Positions 1-5,400 of a stretch of 6,722 bases of DNA are shown one piece after another. Source of the DNA: Pseudomonadota bacterium (GTDB lineage: Bacteria > Pseudomonadota > Gammaproteobacteria > Burkholderiales > Rhodocyclaceae); NCBI GenBank assembly GCA_030917225.1, contig JAUPVD010000160.1:1-6722 (forward strand), in the 5' to 3' direction. Position 1 is the first letter of the stretch. Each line of letters opens with the position of its first letter. The position numbers and the translations under genes were made by a program. Under the pieces are notes generated by a model. That model did no database searches, was not told where the DNA came from, and worked only from the letters and a program-made list of their open reading frames with translations.

Positions 1-522
1 AAGAAACCCTACGTGCTCGACGCCGGCGAATCCGGCTTCCTGATGCAGAATGGCGGCCTCCAATGCGCCCTGGGCGGAGCACTGAAAGGCATGCGTTCAT
101 CGCTGGTCCACGGCATCAGCGACGAACGTGGCCGCCACGACTGCCTCTACATTCTTTTCAGTGGAACGGCCGCTCACGGTGAAAATTCCCGCAGCGCCAT
201 CGAAACCCTGTTGCCCCATCTCGACACCGCCCTGCGCCAGGTCGCCCATCTCCCGCGCCAGCACGTCCATCGCGGAAATGCCAAAGAACAAACGCCAGAG
301 CCGGCCGCCAAGGATGGAGAAGGTCACGACCTCAGCCCGCGCGAATGCGAAATCATGGACTGGGTTCGCAAGGGCAAGACCAATATGGAAATCGGCCTCA
401 TCCTCGACATCAGTGCCTTCACCGTAAAAAACCACCTGCAGCGCATCTTCAAGAAGCTGAGTGTCTACAACCGGACGCAAGCCGTCTCCCGATTCGAAAA
501 ACTTTCCGCCAATGGACGCTAG
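1..522 (+). CDS. epsA: LuxR-type transcriptional regulator EpsA, 3' part
   Basis: The reading frame is open from the first base and ends at TAG 520-522, so the gene begins upstream; the GTG at 13 is an internal valine codon, not a start. 173 residues are visible. Residues ~111-169 form a LuxR/FixJ-type helix-turn-helix: LSPRECEI opens it, followed by a GKTN-EI...LDIS...TVKNHL...IFKKL pattern, with the recognition helix around TVKNHLQRIF. The N-terminal visible part (residues ~1-85) resembles the sensor region of EpsA regulators of XrtB/PEP-CTERM loci and contains no receiver-domain motif in view. The position, overlapping epsB, fits a cluster-specific regulator. It probably binds dyads near eps promoters, but the target and any ligand are unknown. 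The LuxR HTH assignment is firm; the EpsA name rests on context plus family resemblance. Confidence 0.85.
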   Translation, partial: KKPYVLDAGESGFLMQNGGLQCALGGALKGMRSSLVHGISDERGRHDCLYILFSGTAAHGENSRSAIETLLPHLDTALRQVAHLPRQHVHRGNAKEQTPEPAAKDGEGHDLSPRECEIMDWVRKGKTNMEIGLILDISAFTVKNHLQRIFKKLSVYNRTQAVSRFEKLSANGR

Positions 523-1933
523 CAACCCGCCGCTCGCCGGCTCGGGGCTCGCTGCCCGACGCACGGCGACACCGCTCGGCAAGGACAACCTGCTCTCGGT
601 CGTCGAGATCATCCTCGAACCGGCGCTGCTCACCCTTTCCCTGTGGGCCATCGCCTTCTACTTCGAAGGTGAGTTGTCGCCGCCCTACCTCATCCTCTCG
701 GTCATCGTCTTCTCGCTGACCTTCCCCGGCACCTCCCGGCTTGGCCGGCCTGCCTGGAAAGTCATCACCGACGTGCTGCTCAGCTGGCTGTGGATCGCCG
801 GCCTGCTGCTCTTCCTCGGTTTCGCCAGCCGCTACCACCGCGAATTCTCCAGCCAGGCGTTGATCACCTGGATATGGGTTGCGCCCCTGACCCTGATCGC
901 CGGCCACCTTGCCCTGCGGGTCATCGCCCCCTACCTCCTCATGCTTCAGGGCAGCGCGCAGCACGCCATCATCGTCGGCATGAACGAGCAGGGCATCGCC
1001 CTCGCGCAGCGCATCGACGAAACCCGCTTCTCGCGCATCAAACTCACCGGCTTCTTCGACGACCGCGACGCCCAGCGCCTGGCCAGCCACGAACGCTACG
1101 CGCCCATCGGCAAACTTGCCGACCTGCCGGCCTTCGTCAAGGAAAACCGCATCCAGCTGATCTACCTGTCGCTGCCCATGGCCTCGCAGCCGCGCATCCT
1201 GCAGGTGCTCGACGAACTCAAGGACACCACCGCCTCGATCTACTTCGTGCCCGACATGTTCGTCACCGACCTCATCCAGGGGCGCACCGGCTCCGTCTGC
1301 GGCATGCCTGTCATCTCCGTCTGCGAAACACCGTTCACCGGCGCCAACGGCGCCATCAAGCGCAGCAGCGACGTCATCCTCTCGCTGCTCATCATGCTGC
1401 TCATCTCGCCCATCCTGCTGCTCATCGCCCTCGGCGTGAAGTTCACCTCGCCCGGGCCGATCATCTTCAAGCAGCGCCGCTACGGCCTCGACGGCGAAGA
1501 AATCCTGGTCTACAAATTCCGCTCGATGACCGTCTGCGAAGACGGCGGCACCATCAAGCAGGCCGGCAAGAACGACAGCCGCATCACCCCGCTCGGCCGC
1601 ATTCTCAGAAAAACCTCGCTCGACGAACTGCCGCAATTCGTCAACGTCCTGCAGGGGCGCATGAGCATCGTCGGTCCGCGGCCGCACGCCGTCGCCCACA
1701 ACGAGCTCTACCGCAAGCTGATCAAGGGCTACATGATCCGCCACAAGGTCAAGCCCGGCATCACCGGCTGGGCCCAGGTCAACGGCTATCGCGGCGAAAC
1801 CGAAACGCTGGACAAGATGCAGGCCCGCATCGACTACGACCTGGATTACCTGCGCAACTGGTCGCTCGGGCTCGACCTCAACATCATCCTCAGAACGGTC
1901 CTTGTCGTCTTCAAGGACCAGGCTGCCTACTAA
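512..1933 (+). CDS. epsB: Undecaprenyl-phosphate sugar phosphotransferase EpsB (WcaJ-like)
   Basis: This polyprenol phosphoglycosyl transferase transfers hexose-1-phosphate (probably glucose) from a UDP-sugar to undecaprenyl phosphate, starting EPS repeat-unit assembly at the inner membrane. The 473-residue length fits the family. Hydrophobic segments lie at ~35-51, 58-73, 85-105 and 116-137. A Rossmann-like region begins near 151 (VGMNEQG motif), and the bacterial sugar transferase domain spans ~281-473 with its re-entrant hydrophobic helix at ~288-310. Signature motifs are KFRSM (335-339), the catalytic Asp-Glu dyad D371-E372 in SLDELPQF, VGPRP (387-391) and PGITGWAQVNGYRGET. The ATG at 512 overlaps the epsA stop by 11 bp, implying translational coupling. 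A GTG at 461 would add 17 residues inside the epsA HTH coding region and is less likely. The exact sugar cannot be read from sequence. Confidence 0.93.
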   Translation: MDASNPPLAGSGLAARRTATPLGKDNLLSVVEIILEPALLTLSLWAIAFYFEGELSPPYLILSVIVFSLTFPGTSRLGRPAWKVITDVLLSWLWIAGLLLFLGFASRYHREFSSQALITWIWVAPLTLIAGHLALRVIAPYLLMLQGSAQHAIIVGMNEQGIALAQRIDETRFSRIKLTGFFDDRDAQRLASHERYAPIGKLADLPAFVKENRIQLIYLSLPMASQPRILQVLDELKDTTASIYFVPDMFVTDLIQGRTGSVCGMPVISVCETPFTGANGAIKRSSDVILSLLIMLLISPILLLIALGVKFTSPGPIIFKQRRYGLDGEEILVYKFRSMTVCEDGGTIKQAGKNDSRITPLGRILRKTSLDELPQFVNVLQGRMSIVGPRPHAVAHNELYRKLIKGYMIRHKVKPGITGWAQVNGYRGETETLDKMQARIDYDLDYLRNWSLGLDLNIILRTVLVVFKDQAAY

Positions 1934-1960
1934 CCGACCACCCCCATCGATCACCGACCC

Positions 1961-1979
1961 AACCTTGCCGGACAAGGTT
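1961..1979 (+). promoter_or_regulatory. Perfect inverted repeat after epsB
   Basis: AACCTTG-CCGGA-CAAGGTT is a perfect 7-bp inverted repeat with a 5-nt loop, 28 bp after the epsB stop. No T-run follows, so it is a poor intrinsic terminator. It overlaps the candidate -35 box of the promoter at 1965-1994, which makes an operator or an mRNA-processing hairpin equally plausible. Confidence 0.4.
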
Positions 1980-1994
1980 CGCGCAAGGCATAAT
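1965..1994 (+). promoter_or_regulatory. Candidate sigma70-type promoter for the cyclic-nucleotide-fold gene and epsL
   Basis: TTGCCG (1965-1970), an 18-bp spacer and CATAAT (1989-1994) lie in the only gap between epsB and the next gene. The match to TTGACA/TATAAT is partial (4/6 and 5/6). A transcript starting near 2001 would give a leader of about 50 nt before the ATG at 2051. The overlap with the 1961-1979 dyad suggests repressible transcription. No experimental support is available. Confidence 0.3.
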
Positions 1995-2050
1995 CGCGCA
2001 TCATTCCTGGCAGCGCCCTGGTCAGAAAACCCCCTACGGACACCCAAACA

Positions 2051-2578
2051 ATGCCCGCAAGCGCTGCAACACAACAAAAAGACCTCGTGAATCTCGGCAG
2101 TGCAGCCAATTTCGCCGACGAAATCCGCGAAATTGCCAGCACCCTCGCCATTTTCGAAGGATTCAGCGACCAGGAATCCGATGTCCTGTGCGAATACATG
2201 GAGTGCTTCGGCGCGGCGACCCACACCACCATCCTCGACGAAGGCGACAGCGGCGACTTCATGCTCATCGTGCTGACCGGCGCCATCGATGTCGTCAAGG
2301 CCTACGGCACCAACGACCACAAGATCGTCGCCCACGTCAGCCCCGGTGGCGTCGTCGGCGAAATGTCACTGATCGACGGCCAGCATCGCTTCGCCAGCTG
2401 CATCACCACCCAGCCCACCGATTTCGCCATCCTCACCCGCAGTGCGCTCAACGAAATCCTCATCGACCACCCGCGGCTGGGCAACAAATTCCTGCTCATC
2501 CTGCTCCAGCTGATGACCTCCCGGCTACGCGACGCAACGACCCGGATGCTTCCCACAATCGTGGGAACCTCCGTCTGA
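2051..2578 (+). CDS. Stand-alone cyclic nucleotide-binding domain protein
   Basis: A 175-residue cytosolic protein with no signal peptide or membrane segment. Residues ~33-150 form a Crp/cAMP-binding-type beta-roll: the FEGFSDQE lead-in, GDSGDFMLIVLTGAIDV strands, then a phosphate-binding cassette with GGVVGEMSL and G103-E104 ... R113-F114-A115-S116. The Glu and Arg that contact the cyclic phosphate and ribose in CRP-type domains are both kept, so ligand binding is plausible. The residue after the Arg is Phe instead of the usual Ser/Thr. The C-terminal ~25 residues are helix-like but too short for a DNA-binding HTH, so this is not a CRP-type transcription factor. It lies between epsB and epsL, with only 4 bp before epsL. 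Its role may be to tie EPS export to cAMP, cGMP or c-di-GMP; ligand and partner cannot be determined from sequence. No strong Shine-Dalgarno is visible. Confidence 0.85.
   Translation: MPASAATQQKDLVNLGSAANFADEIREIASTLAIFEGFSDQESDVLCEYMECFGAATHTTILDEGDSGDFMLIVLTGAIDVVKAYGTNDHKIVAHVSPGGVVGEMSLIDGQHRFASCITTQPTDFAILTRSALNEILIDHPRLGNKFLLILLQLMTSRLRDATTRMLPTIVGTSV
2550..2567 (+). promoter_or_regulatory. Perfect hairpin at the 3' end of the cNMP-fold gene, upstream of epsL
   Basis: TTCCCAC-AATC-GTGGGAA is a perfect 7-bp stem with a tetraloop. It lies inside the last ten codons of the upstream gene and ends 15 nt before the epsL ATG. It is not followed by a T-run. Its position could let it modulate epsL translation or protect the mRNA 5' of epsL; this is inference. 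Confidence 0.4.
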
Positions 2579-2582
2579 GAAA

Positions 2583-3884
2583 ATGCCGCACCGCAGGCCC
2601 CGTCGAATGAACGCTCAAGCAGCAGGCCGGCCGCCGCTCGCCCGACCGCTGCACGCACGCCGTCTGCCTGCGTTGTTCTACCCTGCGCTGTTCTTCCCCG
2701 CGGTTTTCCTGCCCGCACTGCTCGCCGCCAACGTTGCCCGTGCCGACAACCTCGACACCGTCAACCTCTTCGCCAGCAGCGCGGTCATGCACGACAGCAA
2801 CTTTTTCCGCCTGTCCGACTCGGCCAACGCCGCCGCCCTGATCGGCAGCTCCAACAAATCCGAGACCTACAAGGCCAACACCGTCGGCCTCAGGTTCAAC
2901 AAAGCCTATTCGCTGCAGCGCTTCGAGCTCGAAGCCACCCTGGTCGACTACCGCTACAACACCTACGACTACCTCGACTTCACCGCCAAAAACTACTCGG
3001 CGGCGTGGCGCTGGGCCTTCACGCCCTACCTGAGCGGCAACCTCACCAGCAAGCGCAGCGAATCGCTCAACAGCTTCAGCGACTACAGCAACTACCGCCA
3101 GCAGAACATCCGCACCCAGGAAGACCAGCGCTTCGACGCCGCCCTCAAGCTGCCCGGCGGCTTCCACCTGCTCGCCGGCATCAGCGAAAGCACCAGCACC
3201 AACAGCAAGATCTTCGTGCAGGAAGGCGACAGCAAGCTGACCTCCACCGAAGCCGGGCTGCGCTACACCTTCGCCTCCGGCGCCAACATCGGCTATGTCG
3301 CCCGCACCGGCCACGGCGAATACACCAACCGGCCGCAGCCGATCCCCGTTGTCCTGCTCGACAACGAATTCGACCAGGACGAACACGAACTCCGCATCTT
3401 CTGGCCGATCACCGGCAAGACCAGCCTCGACGGCCGCTTTGCCCGCGTCTCGCGCACCCAGGAGCACTACTCGGCACGCGACTACTCCGGCAACGTCGGC
3501 AACTTCAACCTCAACTGGAACCCGACCGCCAAGACCCGCATCACCGCCGGCTGGACACGGCAGCTCAACGCCTACCAGCAACTGAGCAGCAGCTACTACG
3601 TCAGCGACAACTACGCCATCACCCCGACCTGGCAGATCACCTCGCGCACAACGCTGCGCGGCAGCTACAGCTACCAGACGCGCGACTATCGCGGCGCCAT
3701 TGCCGTCACCGCCGCCAACGACCGTAGCGACACCCAGCGCACCAGCCTCATCGCCCTCGACTGGCAGCCGATGAACTCCGTCGTCGTCTCCACCTCCCGG
3801 CAGTCCGACCAACGCTCCTCCAACCTCTCCGGGTTCGACTACAAGACCACCATCGGCATGGTCAGCGCACAGCTCACTTTCTGA
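2583..3884 (+). CDS. epsL: Outer-membrane beta-barrel protein EpsL (XrtB/PEP-CTERM-associated EPS biosynthesis)
   Basis: A 433-residue exported protein. The N-terminus is unusually long: a basic stretch, a hydrophobic core at ~29-48 and a signal-peptidase I motif ARA before D55. The mature part (~379 residues) is rich in alternating polar/aromatic strands (for example YRYNTYDY, AAWRWAF, LRYTFASG, LRGSYSYQT), ends in a C-terminal Phe (QLTF) as many outer-membrane barrels do, and lacks long hydrophobic helices. Size and texture fit a 16-18-stranded barrel of the EpsL family. The ATG at 2583 is 4 bp after the upstream stop and preceded by a weak GAGAAA. An in-frame ATG at 2607 would shorten the N-terminus by 8 residues and is a realistic alternative. 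The likely role is as the outer-membrane pore for the polysaccharide together with EpsE (inference). Confidence 0.85.
   Translation: MPHRRPRRMNAQAAGRPPLARPLHARRLPALFYPALFFPAVFLPALLAANVARADNLDTVNLFASSAVMHDSNFFRLSDSANAAALIGSSNKSETYKANTVGLRFNKAYSLQRFELEATLVDYRYNTYDYLDFTAKNYSAAWRWAFTPYLSGNLTSKRSESLNSFSDYSNYRQQNIRTQEDQRFDAALKLPGGFHLLAGISESTSTNSKIFVQEGDSKLTSTEAGLRYTFASGANIGYVARTGHGEYTNRPQPIPVVLLDNEFDQDEHELRIFWPITGKTSLDGRFARVSRTQEHYSARDYSGNVGNFNLNWNPTAKTRITAGWTRQLNAYQQLSSSYYVSDNYAITPTWQITSRTTLRGSYSYQTRDYRGAIAVTAANDRSDTQRTSLIALDWQPMNSVVVSTSRQSDQRSSNLSGFDYKTTIGMVSAQLTF
2667..2726 (+). repeat. Four degenerate 15-bp repeats inside the EpsL signal peptide
   Basis: The hydrophobic core of the EpsL signal peptide is built of four tandem 5-residue units: PALFY, PALFF, PAVFL, PALLA. 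The DNA shows the same 15-bp period, each unit starting CCT/CCC-GCN. The first two units differ at only a few bases. The pattern suggests duplication within the signal sequence, and copy-number change here would keep the frame. Confidence 0.6.
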
Positions 3885-3914
3885 TTCCAGCCCGGCCTCC
3901 ATGGCACTACCTTG

Positions 3915-3954
3915 AGCCTCTGGCATCAGTTATTTGCGTATCGCAACAGAGGCT
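3915..3954 (+). other. Compound stem-loop downstream of epsL
   Basis: AGCCTCTG (3915-3922) pairs perfectly with CAGAGGCT (3947-3954). The loop contains a second perfect dyad, TTGCG-TAT-CGCAA (3934-3946), directly against the outer stem. It begins 30 nt after the epsL stop. No T-run follows, so it could act as a 3'-end stability or Rho-related structure more readily than as a classical intrinsic terminator. Confidence 0.4.
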
Positions 3955-3977
3955 TGCCAAAACAGCAGGCGGTAACG

Positions 3978-4048
3978 CGTCATCCCGGCGAAAGCCGGGA
4001 TCCAGTATCAGAGCACTTTTCTGGACACCGGCTTTCGCCGGTGTGACG
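3978..4048. repeat. REPIN-like double-hairpin repeat, copy 1
   Basis: Two 28-bp arms (3978-4005 and 4021-4048) in inverted orientation match at 24 of 28 positions and flank a 15-bp spacer. Each arm begins CGTCA, ends TCCAG in its own orientation and contains an 8-bp perfect stem closed by a GAAA/TTTC tetraloop: ATCCCGGC with GCCGGGAT on the left, ACACCGGC with GCCGGTGT on the right. All differences between the arm stems are compensated on both sides. This is the architecture of REP doublets (REPINs) mobilised by RAYT transposases, and the arm resembles a GTCATCCCGG-type repeat widespread in Proteobacteria. No RAYT gene is in the window. Confidence 0.75.
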
Positions 4049-4223
4049 GGGGCTAGCAAAAGTCAGTTGGATGGTTTGTCGATGCTGAAAGCCTGAGGTA
4101 GTGCCATGGCAGCCCGGATATATGACCAAGGGCGTAGTTCGAATGAACTATTTCGCCCAGCGCCGTAGTTGGCTACTATCGCGCGTCCCGCAGATGAAAT
4201 TGTTGCAGCGCGGAAAATAGTCC

Positions 4224-4292
4224 GAAATACCCGTATTTCAAGCCAGAACCGTGAAATGTTTCGCATTTTTGTCACGGTCGGCAAGGTACAAT
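4224..4292 (+). promoter_or_regulatory. Candidate activator-dependent promoter region for epsD-epsE
   Basis: After the repeat-rich part, ~4180-4360 is distinctly AT-richer than the coding DNA. TACAAT (4287-4292) matches the -10 consensus at 5/6 but has no good -35 box, as is common for activated promoters. Two palindromes lie upstream: GAAATACCCGTATTTC (4224-4239) and GAAATGTTTC (4253-4262). A third GAAAT occurs at 4196, giving roughly 28-bp spacing. With a start site near 4299, the palindrome centres fall near -67 and -41.5, positions typical of activator sites. EpsA is the obvious candidate activator, but this is inference. Confidence 0.35.
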
Positions 4293-4331
4293 GCCAGCGG
4301 CCTAGCAAACTGGCCGAACTGTATGATTTAT

Positions 4332-4348
4332 TGCGGCAAATTGTCGCA
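4332..4348 (+). promoter_or_regulatory. 17-bp near-perfect dyad just upstream of epsD
   Basis: TGCGGCAAATTGTCGCA is symmetric at 7 of 8 base-pair positions around a central A and ends 21 bp before the epsD ATG. The RNA hairpin would have almost no loop, so a protein-binding operator is more likely than a terminator. The nearby 13-bp dyad at 3934-3946 shares the outer TTGCG...CGCA arms. Confidence 0.35.
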
Positions 4349-4369
4349 TTTCCGTAATAACCAGCCTGG

Positions 4370-5368
4370 ATGATCCGGACCGTGCAAAAGCAAGTTACCC
4401 GTAGCAAATTCCTCCTCCCCGTTCTTGCCCTGCCGCTCGCCCTCGGCCTCGCCGCCTGCGGCAGCAAGGAAGAAAAGAAACCCGCCACCCAGGTTGCCGC
4501 CAAGGTCAACGCCGCCGAAATCTCGGTGCACCAGATCAACTACGTACTCTCGCGCAGCGGCGCCGCCGCCTCGCCGGAACAAGCGCCGCGCATGCGTCGC
4601 GAAGCGCTCGAAAAGCTCATCGACCAGCAGATCGTCGTCGACCAGGCCATCGAAAAGAAACTCGACCGCTCGCCGGAAGTCATGTCCGCCCTTGAAGCCG
4701 CCCGCCGCGAAATCCTCGCCCGCGCCTATGTCGAGCAGATCACCTCCGCCCTGCCCAAGCCCACCACCGACGAAGCGCGCAAGTACTACAGCGAACACCC
4801 GCAGCTCTTCGCCGAGCGCCGCATCTATAACATCCAGGAAATCATCCTGCCCGCATCGGCTGGCGTCACCGCCCAGTTGCGCGAACAGATCGCCGCCGGC
4901 AAGCCGATGGAAGAAATCGCCAAGTGGCTCAAGTCGAAAGACATCAAGTTCGCCGGCGGCAGCGCCACGCGCCCGGCCGAACAGATCCCGCTTGAACTGC
5001 TGCCCAAGGTGCACGCCCTCAAGGACGGCCAGGGCATCGTCCTCGAAAACGACCAGAGCGTCACCGCCATGCGCCTCGTCGCCTCGCAAAGCGCCCCGGT
5101 AACCGAAGCCCAGGCCCTGCCGCGCGTGCAGCAGTTCCTCGGCAACCAGCGCGCCAGCGAAGCCGCCGGCAAGGAACTCAAGCAGCTCAAGGAAAAAGCC
5201 AAGATCACCTACGTCGGCGAATTCGCCGAAGGTGCCGCCCCGAAGGCCGCCCCGGCCGCCGCTGCAGCACCCGCCACAACCGCCCCGGCCGCACCCGCTG
5301 CCGCCGCCCAGAAAGCCGAAAGCCCGGCCGCCAAGACCCTCGAAAAAGGCGTCGCCGGCCTCAAGTAG
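4370..5368 (+). CDS. epsD: EpsD-family lipoprotein, parvulin-like peptidyl-prolyl isomerase fold
   Basis: A 332-residue lipoprotein. A hydrophobic segment (14-27) leads to the lipobox L27-A-A-C30; Gly at +2 argues for outer-membrane retention. Residues ~40-145 are helix-rich and SurA-like (EKLIDQQIVVDQAIEKK motif), and ~149-250 correspond to a parvulin domain (RRIYNIQEIILP ... VHALKDGQGIVL ... SVTAMRLV). The His usual in parvulin first strands (xxHIL) is replaced by Q156/E157, and the C-terminal GYHI motif reads TAMR (232-235), so catalysis is doubtful and a chaperone role is likelier. The tail from ~289 is an Ala/Pro-rich linker. The gene is 32 bp upstream of epsE. The start is uncertain: the ATG at 4370 has no clear Shine-Dalgarno, and a GTG at 4382 would remove four residues. 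It may assist folding or surface assembly of export components. Confidence 0.85.
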   Translation: MIRTVQKQVTRSKFLLPVLALPLALGLAACGSKEEKKPATQVAAKVNAAEISVHQINYVLSRSGAAASPEQAPRMRREALEKLIDQQIVVDQAIEKKLDRSPEVMSALEAARREILARAYVEQITSALPKPTTDEARKYYSEHPQLFAERRIYNIQEIILPASAGVTAQLREQIAAGKPMEEIAKWLKSKDIKFAGGSATRPAEQIPLELLPKVHALKDGQGIVLENDQSVTAMRLVASQSAPVTEAQALPRVQQFLGNQRASEAAGKELKQLKEKAKITYVGEFAEGAAPKAAPAAAAAPATTAPAAPAAAAQKAESPAAKTLEKGVAGLK

Positions 5369-5390
5369 GCCGCGCACACCGCACCACGAA

Positions 5391-5396
5391 CGGAGA
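5391..5396 (+). promoter_or_regulatory. Ribosome binding site of epsE
   Basis: CGGAGA ends 4 nt before the ATG at 5401. It is the clearest Shine-Dalgarno in the window and fixes the epsE start. The 32-bp epsD-epsE gap has no terminator, so the two genes are almost certainly cotranscribed. Confidence 0.7.
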
Positions 5397-5400
5397 CCGC

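Larger units (their letters stand above)
3896..4109. mobile_element. Probable non-autonomous (MITE-like) insertion between epsL and epsD
   Basis: A perfect 14-bp inverted repeat, CCATGGCACTACCT at 3899-3912 and its reverse complement at 4096-4109, bounds the segment. Similarity continues inward for about 18 more bases at roughly half identity, including a shared GCATC. An 8-bp direct repeat, CAGCCCGG, lies at 3888-3895 and 4110-4117. It abuts the right terminal repeat exactly and sits 3 bp outside the left one, as expected of a target-site duplication with slight erosion. No gene fits inside (about 210 bp), so it would need a transposase elsewhere. A REPIN-like element (3978-4048) lies inside. 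The transposon family is not recognised. Confidence 0.55.

Noticed and set aside
461..511. GTG at 461 as the epsB start
   Set aside because: It would place 17 extra residues over the epsA HTH coding sequence with no membrane or domain gain. The ATG at 512 gives the family-typical length and the common short overlap.
449..2335. Long open frame on the minus strand (628 codons) opposite epsB, with others opposite epsL, epsD and epsE
   Set aside because: These frames are antisense mirrors of GC-rich, strongly codon-biased genes. Their translations are low-complexity (G, V, A, E, D-rich) and match no family, whereas the + strand frames carry clear domain motifs.
3901..3940. Sigma54 (-24/-12) promoter suggested by TGGCAC...TTGAG and TGGCAT...TTGCG
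   Set aside because: The GG-to-GC spacing is wrong in both (one base short in the first, two bases long in the second), and the first lies within the terminal repeat of the inserted element.
4021..4050. Right hairpin of the REPIN-like element as an intrinsic terminator
   Set aside because: The stem is strong, but no T-run follows on either strand; it is explained better as a repeat arm.
4063..4539. Minus-strand 158-codon frame across the epsL-epsD gap
   Set aside because: It runs into the epsD coding region and through half of the MITE-like segment, has no recognisable domain, and its composition does not look coding.
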